A stretch of DNA of 64,000 bases from Curvibacter sp. CHRR-16 (GTDB lineage: Bacteria > Pseudomonadota > Gammaproteobacteria > Burkholderiales > Burkholderiaceae_C). The stretch lies in the NCBI RefSeq assembly GCF_018474005.1, contig NZ_JAHCSH010000003.1, forward strand, positions 496,001 through 560,000. The letters run 5' to 3'. The notes under the pieces were generated by a model, which made no database searches, was not told the DNA's origin, and saw nothing but the letters and a program-made list of their open reading frames with translations. Position numbers and translations under genes: made by a program. Positions 7,144-15,628 of this stretch are shown piece by piece; position 1 is the first letter of the stretch; the number at the start of each line of letters is the position of its first letter.

Positions 7144-8637
7144 ATGCACGACTTGCCCACACCCATAGCGCCCCAGTCCTATACCGATGCCGATGCCGCA
7201 TTGGCCCAAGTTCAGCACATCTACAACACCGGCATCCAGCACTTGCGCGCAGGCATGCAGCGCTTTGTCACGGGTGATGACAGTCGTGGCCCTGTGCACG
7301 CTTACTATCCGCTGGTGCGCATGCGCACCCACACCGTTGCACGCCAAAAAGTGGGTGAGCAAGCGCGGGTAAGTTTCGGTTTTGTGGCCGGGCCCGGTGT
7401 TTACGAAACCACGCTGACGCGGCCTGATTTGTTTGAGCACTATTACCGTGAGCAATTTCGCTTGCTCTTGCTCAACCATGCAGTGGAGTTGGAAGTGGCC
7501 GTGAGCAACCAACCCATACCAGTGCATTTCTCGTTTGCCGAGAGCGACCACATTGAGGGCTCGCTCAGTCCCGAGCGACGCCTGAAGATGCGTGACTGGT
7601 TTGACCTGCCTGACCTGACCACCATGGACGATGGGATTGCCAACGGCACCCACCAGCCACGCCCCGGTGAGCCTCTGCCACTGTCGCTCTTTACAGCACC
7701 GCGCATGGACTATTCACTGCACCGCCTGCGCCACTACACCGGCACGCGGCCAGAGTATTTTCAGAACTTTGTGCTGTTTACCAACTACCAGTTCTACATC
7801 GACGAATTCATCCGCTTGGGGCACGAAAGCATGCAAGAGGCCAGCAGCCCCTACACCGCTTTTGTGGAGCCGGGCAACTTGGTGACGCGCCGTGTGGGTG
7901 AGACAGTGCAGGCCGAAGATGCACTGGGCAAAGCCTTACCGCGTTTGCCGCAGATGCCGGCCTATCACCTTGTGCTACCCAATGGCAATGGCATCACCAT
8001 GGTCAACATTGGGGTGGGTCCAGCCAACGCCAAAAATATCACCGACCACATCGCCGTGCTGCGCCCGCATGCTTGGCTCATGCTGGGCCACTGCGCGGGC
8101 TTGCGCAACAGCCAACAACTGGGCGACTATGTGTTGGCCCACGGCTATGTGCGCGAAGACCATGTGCTGGACGAGGAACTGCCCCTGTGGGTGCCCATCC
8201 CTGCACTGGCCGAGGTGCAATTGGCGCTGGAGCAGGCGGTGGCCGATGTGACGGGCCTCAGCGGTGCGGCCCTCAAAGGCGTGCTGCGCACCGGCACCGT
8301 AGCGACTACCGACAATCGCAACTGGGAGCTGCTGCCCGACAACCAGCCGCAGCGCCGCTTTAGCCAGAGTCGCGCCGTTGCACTGGATATGGAGAGTGCC
8401 ACCATTGCCGCCAATGGTTTTCGCTTTCGCGTGCCCTATGGAACCTTGCTCTGTGTGAGTGACAAGCCGCTGCATGGCGAAATCAAACTGCCTGGCATGG
8501 CCAACCACTTTTACCGCGAGCGGGTGGATCAGCACTTGCGCATCGGCATTCGTGCCCTGGAGTTGCTGCGCCAAGGCGGTGCGGATCAGCTGCACAGTCG
8601 CAAGCTGCGCAGTTTTGCCGAGGTGGCGTTTCAGTAG
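7144..8637 (+). CDS. amn: AMP nucleosidase
   Basis: This enzyme hydrolyses AMP to adenine and ribose 5-phosphate in the cytosol. The protein matches Amn over its whole length: an N-terminal regulatory domain ('RLRHYTGTRPEYFQNFVLFTNYQFY') and a C-terminal nucleoside-phosphorylase-like domain ('NIGVGPANAKNITDHIAVLRPHAWLMLGHCAGLR', 'ALDMESATIAANGFRFRVPYGTLLCVSDKPLHGE'). It ends in the conserved 'LHSRKLRSFAEVAFQ'. I place the start at 7144 ('MHDLPTPIAP'), where the alignment with the Escherichia coli enzyme begins; an in-frame ATG at 7072 also exists. A degraded partial second copy lies 21 kb downstream at 29626-29804. Confidence 0.95.
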   Translation: MHDLPTPIAPQSYTDADAALAQVQHIYNTGIQHLRAGMQRFVTGDDSRGPVHAYYPLVRMRTHTVARQKVGEQARVSFGFVAGPGVYETTLTRPDLFEHYYREQFRLLLLNHAVELEVAVSNQPIPVHFSFAESDHIEGSLSPERRLKMRDWFDLPDLTTMDDGIANGTHQPRPGEPLPLSLFTAPRMDYSLHRLRHYTGTRPEYFQNFVLFTNYQFYIDEFIRLGHESMQEASSPYTAFVEPGNLVTRRVGETVQAEDALGKALPRLPQMPAYHLVLPNGNGITMVNIGVGPANAKNITDHIAVLRPHAWLMLGHCAGLRNSQQLGDYVLAHGYVREDHVLDEELPLWVPIPALAEVQLALEQAVADVTGLSGAALKGVLRTGTVATTDNRNWELLPDNQPQRRFSQSRAVALDMESATIAANGFRFRVPYGTLLCVSDKPLHGEIKLPGMANHFYRERVDQHLRIGIRALELLRQGGADQLHSRKLRSFAEVAFQ

Positions 8638-8673
8638 ATCAGATTCATGGGGCTTCACAGTCCGGTTCGGGGC

Positions 8674-8700
8674 GGCGCGCACGACAGATGCGTGCGCGCC
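8674..8700. terminator. Strong hairpin between amn and the GMC dehydrogenase gene
   Basis: GGCGCGCACG (8674-8683) and CGTGCGCGCC (8691-8700) form a perfect 10-bp GC-rich stem with a 7-base loop. It sits 8 bases before the end of the convergent GMC gene and 37 bases after amn. There is no T-run on either strand, so it is probably a bidirectional transcript 3' end rather than a canonical intrinsic terminator. It marks the left junction of the catabolic block. Confidence 0.6.
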
Positions 8701-8708
8701 ACGTCGAT

Positions 8709-10448
8709 TCAACGCTGGTTGAGCAGGATGTCGGCCATGCGCTCGCCGATGATTACGGTGGGCGCCATGGTGTTCCCCGTGGAGACCTGAGGCATGACCG
8801 AGGCGTCGGCGATCGACAGCCCCTCCACGCCACCACGCACCGACAATTTGCCGTCTACCACTGCCATCTCGTCGCGGCCCATCTTGCAGGTGCAGCTTTG
8901 GTGAAAGTAGGTTCCTGCGGCATCACGCAGGAAGGCAGTCATGTCGTCTCGGCTGAGCGCGCCGGGCATGACTTCTCGCTTGACGAACGGCTTCATCGCC
9001 TGTGAGTTGCCGATTTCTCGGCAAAGTTCAATGCCACGCAGCAGCGCCTTCACATCGTCGGGGTGGCTGAGGAATGCGCCGTCGACCAGCGCCATATCGG
9101 CCGGATTGGCTGAGGCCAGAGTCACGCGGCCGCGGCTCTTGGGTCGCACTAGGCCAGGGGCAATGGTCCACGAACTGGGAGGCGTCTTGAATCGCGGGCC
9201 AGTGACTTCCGACGTGAACGGCACCTCGATCTGGAACGGTTGGAGGTCCGGCGTGGGAAGCGAAGCATCGCTCTTCCAGAAGAAGGTCGCCTCGGCGGCG
9301 TTGTTGGCTGGCAGCAGCGGTTTATCGTACTCCCACACGCAACCGCCGACTAGCACATGGTCCTGGAAGTTGCGACCCACGCCGGGCAGGTGAACTACGG
9401 TGCGGATGCCATGGCGCTTGAGCTCGGCCTCGTCGCCGATGCCCGACAACATCAGGATCTTGGGCGTGTTGATGGCACCTGCCGACAGCACGACGCGCCG
9501 CGCGGCGCTGACCGTCTCGACCTTGCCGTTGCGCAGGAAGCGCACCCCGGTCACCTTGCGGCCTTGCATCGACAGCGACTGCACCTCGGCACCTGTGAGC
9601 AGCGTGATGTTGGGCCGCTTCAGCGTGGCATAGAGGTAGTCGGAGGGCAGGTTGCGTCGTCGGCCATCCTTGATGCGCAGATTGGCAATGGCCACACCGC
9701 CGTTGCCTTCCATCATGGCACCGTTCTGGTCAGCGAATTTTGGGATGCCCACGGCAGTGGCGGCATCGAGCATGGCGGTTGCGATGGGATTGGGGTTGCG
9801 CGCCGGCTCTACCCAAAGGCGACCACCCTTGCCCCGCCGTGCAGGGTCGGCCACGCCCTGCCAGTCCTCGATGCGGCGGTAGATGTCAAGCACGCGCGCG
9901 TAGCTCCAGTCTATATCGCCGGTCTCGGCAGCCCACAGGTCGAAGTCGTTCTTGTGGCCCCGTGCCCAGACGGTGGCGTTGATCGATGAGCCGCCGCCCA
10001 CCACCTTGCCCATCGGGAGGATCAGGCTGCGGTTGTTCACCGAGGCGGCAGGCGCGGCCGAATGTCCCCAGTCACGTTCGCTGCGGATGTTGGTTGGCCA
10101 CATTCCAGGGGTCAGCACAGCCGGAACCTGGTCGGTGCCTCCCGCTTCCAGCACCAAGATACGTGCATCGGTCTCGGCCGCCAGTCGGCCGGCCACCACA
10201 GCACCACCGCTACCGCTGCCGACGACGATGTAGTCGTACTCGGCCTGCAGGTTGCGTGCGTTGTATAGCTGGGTCACGGCTGCATCTGTGCCGTCCTGGG
10301 CCATGGCTTGCGCCAAGGGTAGGCTCAATCCGGCGGCGATCGCCCCGCGCAGAAACGCGCGACGGTCAATGCGGCCGCGGTAGAGGGCCGCTTCAAGTTC
10401 GTTGATCTGGTCACCGTGTTGGGTGTCGGATGTAGGGATGGGGTTCAC
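8709..10448 (-). CDS. Tat-exported GMC-family alcohol dehydrogenase (choline dehydrogenase-like)
   Basis: The 579-residue FAD enzyme carries a twin-arginine signal ('DRRAFLRGAIAAGLSLPLAQAMA', about residues 28-50), then the ADP-binding 'YIVVGSGSGGAVVAGRLA' and the GMC signatures 'GKVVGGGSSINATVWARG' and 'SAGAINTPKILMLSGIG'. The C-terminus holds the catalytic His in 'YFHQSCTCKMG' and Asn in 'STGNTMAPTVIIGERMAD'. GMC enzymes oxidise primary alcohols to aldehydes; Tat export implies a periplasmic substrate and a membrane electron acceptor. The start codon is GTG (GGAGACAAC upstream). A sigma-54 promoter lies 56-70 bases upstream, with an upstream element nearly identical to that of the ALDH operon at 27 kb. 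An aryl or other alcohol feeding the benzoate route is the likely substrate, by context only. Confidence 0.88.
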   Translation of the reverse strand: MNPIPTSDTQHGDQINELEAALYRGRIDRRAFLRGAIAAGLSLPLAQAMAQDGTDAAVTQLYNARNLQAEYDYIVVGSGSGGAVVAGRLAAETDARILVLEAGGTDQVPAVLTPGMWPTNIRSERDWGHSAAPAASVNNRSLILPMGKVVGGGSSINATVWARGHKNDFDLWAAETGDIDWSYARVLDIYRRIEDWQGVADPARRGKGGRLWVEPARNPNPIATAMLDAATAVGIPKFADQNGAMMEGNGGVAIANLRIKDGRRRNLPSDYLYATLKRPNITLLTGAEVQSLSMQGRKVTGVRFLRNGKVETVSAARRVVLSAGAINTPKILMLSGIGDEAELKRHGIRTVVHLPGVGRNFQDHVLVGGCVWEYDKPLLPANNAAEATFFWKSDASLPTPDLQPFQIEVPFTSEVTGPRFKTPPSSWTIAPGLVRPKSRGRVTLASANPADMALVDGAFLSHPDDVKALLRGIELCREIGNSQAMKPFVKREVMPGALSRDDMTAFLRDAAGTYFHQSCTCKMGRDEMAVVDGKLSVRGGVEGLSIADASVMPQVSTGNTMAPTVIIGERMADILLNQR

Positions 10449-10503
10449 GTTGTCTCCTGTTCTTTTGCAAAACGCGCAGATGCATCTGCGCTAGCTGCGC
10501 GCC

Positions 10504-10518
10504 GCAACTGCCGTGCCA
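10504..10518 (-). promoter_or_regulatory. Sigma-54 (-24/-12) promoter of the GMC dehydrogenase gene
   Basis: On the minus strand TGGCAC (10518 to 10513), five bases, then TTGC (10507 to 10504) exactly match the sigma-54 consensus with correct GG-to-GC spacing. It lies upstream of the GTG start at 10448 and downstream of the activator element at 10585-10622. The remainder of the 323-bp gap between the GMC and catC genes (10449-10771) shows no gene. Confidence 0.85.
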
Positions 10519-10584
10519 ATCAGATTGACCTGGCTCTTTCACGTGAGGCGGACGTGTCTTTCCCGTCAAGCCGTCCCGTAAAAG

Positions 10585-10622
10585 GTCTCAAATCAAGACT
10601 CGAAGTTGCAGTTTGAGACGGG
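10585..10622. promoter_or_regulatory. Upstream activating element shared with the ALDH operon
   Basis: GTCTCAAA (10585-10592) and TTTGAGAC (10612-10619) are an exact inverted repeat separated by 19 bases. AGTTGC lies between them and GG follows. The same order GTCTCAAA, AGTTGC, GAGACGGG occurs over 37 bp at 27142-27178, upstream of the other sigma-54 promoter and in the same orientation relative to it. The distance from the promoter (about 70-110 bp) is typical for an enhancer-binding protein. The stretch from 10623 to 10771 holds nothing I can name. Confidence 0.75.
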
Positions 10623-10771
10623 TGGTGTTTTTCAAGGGGGCGGCGTGTCGAACTCTTGAAGACTATGGAGGTGCAGGTGCGCCTCTAGCACGCCCACATG
10701 GGGCGAGCTAGGGCAAAAATTGTGCGGATGCCACTCGATTTGCCGAATCGGGATACTTGTTCAGCCTTGTC

Positions 10772-11050
10772 TTAGACAATCGACGATGGATGCTTGGCCA
10801 GCGGCGTGACCGAGATTTGCATGAATGGAAACAGTGGAAGGCCGGCGAGCGTATCGTGCAGCTCATCGTTGCTGGCCACGTCAAACACGCTGTAGTTCGC
10901 GTATTCGCCCACCACACGCCATAAATGAGGCCACTTGCCGCTATGCTGCAGCGCTTGCGAATAGGCTTTCTCTTCCGCCTTGATGCGTGCCGCTTCTTCG
11001 GCAGGCAGGCTTTGGGGGATATTTACCACCATGTGGACCAAGTACAGCAT
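10772..11050 (-). CDS. catC: Muconolactone delta-isomerase
   Basis: The 92-residue product isomerises (+)-muconolactone to 3-oxoadipate enol-lactone in the catechol branch of the beta-ketoadipate pathway. It has the family hallmarks: N-terminal 'MLYLVHMVVNIPQSLP', 'RIKAEEKAYSQALQHSGKWPHLWRVVGEYANYSVFDV' and 'LPLFPFMQISVTPLAKHPSS'. The length fits the decameric CatC enzyme. The start at 11050 has GGAGATGCA immediately upstream; longer readings upstream overlap catD out of frame and are not real. It is the last gene of the catBA-benABCD-transporter-catDC run. Confidence 0.95.
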   Translation of the reverse strand: MLYLVHMVVNIPQSLPAEEAARIKAEEKAYSQALQHSGKWPHLWRVVGEYANYSVFDVASNDELHDTLAGLPLFPFMQISVTPLAKHPSSIV

Positions 11051-11087
11051 TGCATCTCCTTGTAGGAATTCAGTGAAAAGAATGGGT

Positions 11088-11915
11088 TTATGCGCGTGCA
11101 GCGAGGTTGAGGAACGGCAGCACAGCCGCCGTGAAGGCCTGCGCAGCTTCGATGTTGGACAGGTGCGAAGCCGGCAGCACCACGGTGCGAGCGCCGGTGA
11201 TGGCGGCCTGCATGGCCTGTGCATCGGTCACCGTCGTTACCGGATCGACCTCGCCCGCCACCAGCAGGGTGGGGGTGGCAATGCAGGAGAGCTCGCTGCG
11301 CAGGTCGGACAGTGCCAATGCCTCGCAGCAAGCGGCGTAGCCTTCGGGGCTTATCGTCGCCAACACCGCTTGTACGGCTTGCACGGTAGGAGCACGGTCC
11401 CGTACGAAAGCGGGGCTGAACCAGCGTCCCGGTGCGGTATCGGCAAGTGCTTGCATGGCCATGGCGGTGCCCACACGTACCGATGCTGCGCGGTCTTGCC
11501 AAACTTGCGCAGTGCCGATACGGGCAGCGCTGTTGCACACGACTAGCTTGCGCAAGCGCTGGCCTGCATGTACCCCTAGCCACAGGCCGGTGTGTCCGCC
11601 CATCGATACGCCACAGAATGCCGTTGTAGACACGTCTAGCGCGTCCAGGATCGCCACCACATCCTGCCCCAAATCCGCCATGGAATACGGGCCTGGGGTC
11701 ACGATGCTGCCTCCATGGCCACGCGTGTCGTAACGGATGACACGGTGGTGTTGGGCAAATGCCTCAACCTGTGGAGCCCACATTTCTAGGGTGGTACCGA
11801 GTGAGTTGCTCAGGACTACCGCCGGAGCATTGGTTGCACCGTCGATTACCACCCGAAAGTGGCCTCGGGCTGTGTGCAGGGTAAAGGGCGTAGCGACGGC
11901 GGATGCGTGGTGCAT
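11088..11915 (-). CDS. catD: 3-oxoadipate enol-lactonase
   Basis: The 275-residue alpha/beta hydrolase opens the enol-lactone to 3-oxoadipate. The nucleophile elbow 'GVSMGGHTG' (catalytic Ser), 'YDTRGHGGS' after strand 4, the acid in 'GEVDPVTTV' and the histidine in 'ASHLSNIE' are all present at normal spacing. Position between the importer gene and catC supports the catechol-branch lactonase (CatD/PcaD). It is about ten residues longer at the N-terminus than many homologues. The transporter gene ends 6 bases upstream, so the two are in one transcript. Confidence 0.93.
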   Translation of the reverse strand: MHHASAVATPFTLHTARGHFRVVIDGATNAPAVVLSNSLGTTLEMWAPQVEAFAQHHRVIRYDTRGHGGSIVTPGPYSMADLGQDVVAILDALDVSTTAFCGVSMGGHTGLWLGVHAGQRLRKLVVCNSAARIGTAQVWQDRAASVRVGTAMAMQALADTAPGRWFSPAFVRDRAPTVQAVQAVLATISPEGYAACCEALALSDLRSELSCIATPTLLVAGEVDPVTTVTDAQAMQAAITGARTVVLPASHLSNIEAAQAFTAAVLPFLNLAARA

Positions 11916-11920
11916 GGTGG

Positions 11921-13270
11921 TCAGGCTCCGCTTGCGGTGGGGGGGGGGGTCAGGGGGGCCGACGACGCTACGCTTCGCTGGCTAATGATGAAGACGCCGA
12001 TTGCGAGGGCAGCCACCAGGCCGGGGATGGCGAACACCAAAAAGTTGAGATTCAGAGGCAGTGCAGCCGCCATGAGGGAGCCACCAAGCAGCGGTCCGAC
12101 GATGGCACCGATGCGTCCGACACCCGACGCCCATCCCAAGCCGGTGGAACGGATGGCCAGTGGGTAGAACTGCGCGGTGTTGGCGTACAGCAGGATTTGG
12201 GTGCCAATGGTGGTGGCGCCCGCGATGCCGATCAATAAGTACAGCACCAGCATAGGGCTGTTATAGCCCAGCAGCGCAATGGCCACCGTGCTCAGGGCAA
12301 AGTAGCTTGCCACGACCTTGGGCAGGTTGTAACGATCCCCCAGCCAGCCACCGGCAATGGCACCGACAACGCCGCCAAAATTCAGCATCAGCAGGAAGGA
12401 TAGGCTCGAACCGAGGCTGTAGCCAGCATTGGCCATGAGTTTGGGCAGCCACGAGCTCAGGGCATACACCATCAGCAGGCAGCAAAAGAAGGACAGCCAG
12501 ATCATCAGGGTTCCGAGCAGGCGCCCATCCTTGAGCAAGTCCAGCATCGGTGCATTGGTGGGCTTGACGTCCGACTGTACGAGGCGGGGCGCTGGCGTAG
12601 TGACGATCTGCGGATCGACCTGGTGCAGTACGTCAAGTGCCTGTTCGGTCTTGCCCTGCCGCAGCATAAAGCCTACCGATTCCGGCAACTTCCACACAAT
12701 CAAGGGCAGCAGCACGAGTGGCAATGCGGCGGCGAAGAACATCGACTGCCAGCCAAAGCGCGGCAGCATGAAGATGCCAAGGCCCGCACACAGTACCCCA
12801 CCCAGCGAATAGCCACTGAACATGATGGCCACGAGCGTACTGCGCGAGCGCTTGGGGGCGTATTCATTCATCAACGCCACGGCGTTGGGCATAAGGCCGC
12901 CACAGCCTAGGCCCGCGATGAAGCGGAAAATGCCGAACTCGGTGGCGGAGCTCGCGAAGCCACTTATGACGGTCGCGCAACTGAACAAGACGAAGCTGAT
13001 CAGAATGCCTTTCTTGCGGCCGATGCGATCGGCCAGCGGGCCGAATACAAAGGCGCCGAACATCATTCCAAACAGCGCGTAGCTGCCCAATGCGCCGGCC
13101 TGCACAGGGGTCAGCGTCCATTCCTTCATGAGCGTTGGGAGTACCACACCAAAGATGAATAGGTCGTAGCCGTCAAAAATCAGCAGCAATGCGCACAGGC
13201 ATATCACCATCCAGTGAAAGCGTGTGAAGCGTGCGGTGTTGATCACCGCATTCACGTCCAAGGTTTTCAT
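11921..13270 (-). CDS. benK: MFS aromatic acid:H+ symporter (BenK/PcaK type)
   Basis: The 449-residue, 12-helix inner-membrane protein belongs to the aromatic acid:H+ symporter family. Helix 1 carries the family motif 'FDGYDLFIFGVVLPTLMKEW' with the required Asp. The MFS loop signature 'GPLADRIGRKKG' lies between helices 2 and 3, and 'LNEYAPKRSRSTLVAI' follows helix 4. Homologues import benzoate, 4-hydroxybenzoate or related acids; benzoate is likely here because the gene sits inside the ben-cat operon. The ATG at 13270 has AGGAGACAAC before it and is preferred over an upstream start that would overlap benD. The symbol is given by context. Confidence 0.87.
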   Translation of the reverse strand: MKTLDVNAVINTARFTRFHWMVICLCALLLIFDGYDLFIFGVVLPTLMKEWTLTPVQAGALGSYALFGMMFGAFVFGPLADRIGRKKGILISFVLFSCATVISGFASSATEFGIFRFIAGLGCGGLMPNAVALMNEYAPKRSRSTLVAIMFSGYSLGGVLCAGLGIFMLPRFGWQSMFFAAALPLVLLPLIVWKLPESVGFMLRQGKTEQALDVLHQVDPQIVTTPAPRLVQSDVKPTNAPMLDLLKDGRLLGTLMIWLSFFCCLLMVYALSSWLPKLMANAGYSLGSSLSFLLMLNFGGVVGAIAGGWLGDRYNLPKVVASYFALSTVAIALLGYNSPMLVLYLLIGIAGATTIGTQILLYANTAQFYPLAIRSTGLGWASGVGRIGAIVGPLLGGSLMAAALPLNLNFLVFAIPGLVAALAIGVFIISQRSVASSAPLTPPPTASGA

Positions 13271-13302
13271 GTTGTCTCCTTTTGTTGGGTTTGTTAGTTG
13301 CT

Positions 13303-14079
13303 TCAACCCTGATCGCCGCCACCTACCGGCAACACGGTGCCCGTGATGTAAGAGGCGCGTTCAGAGGCTAGGAATAGGATGGCTTCGGCCTGCTCATCAA
13401 GCGTGCCGTAGCGTTTCATGAGGGTGCTGGAAACGGTCTGATCTACGATTTGCTGGTACCAGGCCTTGTCCTTGCGGCTGGGCGCGGCGGTGTTGCGCGG
13501 TACACGGCGCGGTGGGGCCTCGGTACCGCCAGGGGCTACGGCGTTGATACGGATGCCGCGCTCCCCGTTTTCGAAGGCCAGACATGCCGTAAGCGCGTTG
13601 ACGCCGCCTTTGGCAGCGCCGTAAGGCACCCGGTTGACACTGCGGGTGGCAATGGATGAGACGTTGACGATCGCCCCCTTTTTCTTCTTGAGCATGTACG
13701 GCAGTACTGCTCGGCAGCACCACAATGTGGGGAACAGCGAGCGGCGCACTTCGGCTTCGATTTCGTTCGGGGCGTAGTGCTCGTAGGGCTTAGTCCATAT
13801 GGTTCCGCCCACGTTGTTCACCAGCACATCGATGCGACCAAAGGTTTGAATAGCCTTGGCAGCCGCTTGTTCGGCGCCTTCGAACTGTTCCAGATCAGCC
13901 TCCATGGAGACGACATCATTGGTAGCTGACAGGCGATCGCGCACCTCGTGTACCAGTGGGGAGCGGTCCACGAGTACGAGGCGTGCCCCGCGCTCGGCCG
14001 CCAGTTCGGCCACCCGCTCGCCGATGCCTTGGGCAGCTCCGGTGATCAGCATCACCTGGCCTTTGAATTCTTCCGTCAT
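13303..14079 (-). CDS. benD: 1,6-dihydroxycyclohexa-2,4-diene-1-carboxylate dehydrogenase
   Basis: The 258-residue short-chain dehydrogenase oxidises and decarboxylates the benzoate cis-diol to catechol with NAD+. Visible are the cofactor loop 'TGAAQGIGERVA' (TGxxxGxG), 'NNVGG', the catalytic Ser in 'VNVSSIATRS', and 'YGAAKGG' (YxxxK). The 'YEHYAPNEIEAEVRRSLFPTLWCCRAVLP' stretch is typical of BenD/XylL. The ATG overlaps the benC stop by 4 bases (14076-14079), so translation is coupled. The gene is third from the end of the operon. Confidence 0.95.
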   Translation of the reverse strand: MTEEFKGQVMLITGAAQGIGERVAELAAERGARLVLVDRSPLVHEVRDRLSATNDVVSMEADLEQFEGAEQAAAKAIQTFGRIDVLVNNVGGTIWTKPYEHYAPNEIEAEVRRSLFPTLWCCRAVLPYMLKKKKGAIVNVSSIATRSVNRVPYGAAKGGVNALTACLAFENGERGIRINAVAPGGTEAPPRRVPRNTAAPSRKDKAWYQQIVDQTVSSTLMKRYGTLDEQAEAILFLASERASYITGTVLPVGGGDQG

Positions 14080-15119
14080 AGTGCGGGCTCCTGGTGTGCC
14101 GTAGCTACGGCCGAGGCCGTAGGCGCAAATTTTTCGTAGTAAAAATGGGCGGGTTGGATGGCCTGCACCACAAAGTGCTTTTGCACTGCGTCAACCATTG
14201 CGGGGGGGCCGCAGAGGTAGACATCGACGTTGCCGGCGTGCAAAACATCGGGCTGCATGTGCTGCGTGACGAAACCCTGGCGCGGATGCTTGGTGGCCGC
14301 ATCGGCCACACAGGTGGTGAATGTGAATAGCGGAAAGCGGCTGGCAAAATTTTCCAATTGATCAATCCGCACCAGATCCTGGTCACGCGTGACGCCGTAC
14401 ACAAGGTGAACTGGTTGGGTGAGTCCTTGCGCTGCCAGTACTTCCAGCATGGACAGAAACGGTGCCAATCCGGTTCCTCCGGCCAACAGCAGCAAAGGTC
14501 GCGTAACCGGGCGAAGGTAAAAACTACCCAGCGGACCGATGATTTGCAGTGATTGCCCTTTCTGCGCACCGTCCAGCCATGTGCTCATCAGCCCTCCGGG
14601 TACGTTTTTGATCAGAAAACGCATGGATGCGCTGCCCGGTGCCGAGCTGAACGAATACGAACGGTGCTGTGCTGTGCCGGGCACGCCAATGTTGACGTAC
14701 TGTCCTGGCAGGAAGCTGGGTGCGTCGGGCCCGCATCCCAGTACCAGCTCAAACGCCGCGTCGCCAAAGCGCACCACGTCCTGCACGGTTGCAGCGGTTT
14801 GCGCCGTGCCGGTTTTGCAGGCCGTGGAAGGCACCGGTACCGCAATCACGCAGTCTGAGCGCGGCACCATCTGGCAGGTAAGCACCAGTCCCTGATCCGC
14901 TTCATCTTGGGTCAGCGCGTCCTCGATGTAATCGTCTCCCATGTCATAGGAGCCGCTTTCCGCACGGCACTTGCAGGTGCCGCACACGCCGTCCGAGCAG
15001 TCCATAGGCAGGTTGATGCGTTGTCGGAAGGCGCTGTCGAGTACTTTCTCTGTGGCTCCGCAGTCGATGAAACGGGTTACCCCATCCTCGAAGTTGAGTG
15101 CAATGCGGTAGCTTTTCAT
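14076..15119 (-). CDS. benC: Benzoate 1,2-dioxygenase, ferredoxin reductase component
   Basis: The 347-residue electron-transfer subunit passes electrons from NADH to BenAB. The N-terminal plant-type [2Fe-2S] domain has Cys41, Cys46, Cys49 ('CSDGVCGTC') and Cys82 ('LTC'). It is followed by an FAD domain with 'HRSYSFSSAPGS' (RxYS) and an NAD domain with 'LLLAGGTGLAPFLSML' and 'VDVYLCGPPAMVDAV'. This one-protein ferredoxin-reductase order is that of class IB dioxygenases such as BenC/XylZ. It is encoded 17 bp after benB in the ben operon. Confidence 0.95.
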   Translation of the reverse strand: MKSYRIALNFEDGVTRFIDCGATEKVLDSAFRQRINLPMDCSDGVCGTCKCRAESGSYDMGDDYIEDALTQDEADQGLVLTCQMVPRSDCVIAVPVPSTACKTGTAQTAATVQDVVRFGDAAFELVLGCGPDAPSFLPGQYVNIGVPGTAQHRSYSFSSAPGSASMRFLIKNVPGGLMSTWLDGAQKGQSLQIIGPLGSFYLRPVTRPLLLLAGGTGLAPFLSMLEVLAAQGLTQPVHLVYGVTRDQDLVRIDQLENFASRFPLFTFTTCVADAATKHPRQGFVTQHMQPDVLHAGNVDVYLCGPPAMVDAVQKHFVVQAIQPAHFYYEKFAPTASAVATAHQEPAL

Positions 15120-15136
15120 ACTGATTGCTCCCGGAT

Positions 15137-15628
15137 TCAGATGTGGTAAATGTCGATGACCTGACGGATGTAGTCGTCCTTCAAGACGATCTTCTTGCGC
15201 CCGATCAGGTAGCTGCCGTCAGCCTGTACCCGCAGGGTCAGAAAAATCGTTCCAAAGTAGTGGTCAGTGATGCGGTAGCGGTGGCTCAGCGTGTGAAAGT
15301 TGTAGCGCACCTCGACGCTGTCGCCCTGTGCCGCCAGCACTTCCACATTGCTCACCATGTGGCTGGTGCGGGGCTCCGGCATCGATGCGCTCGAGCGTTC
15401 AGTCTTGATGCGAAACACCCGGTCTTCCAACCCGTTACGGTTCGGGTAATAGATCAGCGATATCTGGCTTTGGGGGTCTTCGGTGAGCAGGTCGTCGTCG
15501 TCCCAGGAAGGCATCCAGTATTCGGCGTCGGGCGCGTAGAGGTTGAGCCACTCCTCCCAATTGCGGTCATCGAGGTAGCGCGCTTCGCGATAAATGAAAG
15601 CGCAGATTTCTGCGTAACGGGCGTTCAT
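15137..15628 (-). CDS. benB: Benzoate 1,2-dioxygenase, small (beta) subunit
   Basis: The 163-residue protein is the structural beta subunit of the alpha3-beta3 ring-hydroxylating oxygenase, with an NTF2-like fold. '[30 protein letters not shown]' is the standard N-terminal signature and 'HMVSNVEV' marks the core. The ATG at 15628 overlaps the benA stop by 4 bases and has AGGAGAATCGC upstream. It is needed for oligomerisation rather than catalysis. Confidence 0.95.
   Translation of the reverse strand: MNARYAEICAFIYREARYLDDRNWEEWLNLYAPDAEYWMPSWDDDDLLTEDPQSQISLIYYPNRNGLEDRVFRIKTERSSASMPEPRTSHMVSNVEVLAAQGDSVEVRYNFHTLSHRYRITDHYFGTIFLTLRVQADGSYLIGRKKIVLKDDYIRQVIDIYHI

Noticed and set aside
8650..8675. 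Sequence resembling the 3' end of a bacterial group II intron (CAGTCCGGTTCGGGG)
   Set aside because: Only about a dozen bases resemble the domain V 3' strand; the matching 5' strand and any reverse transcriptase sequence are missing, so it is not supportable as an intron remnant.
11023..11583. Long open frame overlapping catD on the same strand
   Set aside because: It is out of frame with catD and catC, has an Arg/Ser/His-rich composition typical of shadow frames in GC-rich DNA, and shows no family motif.
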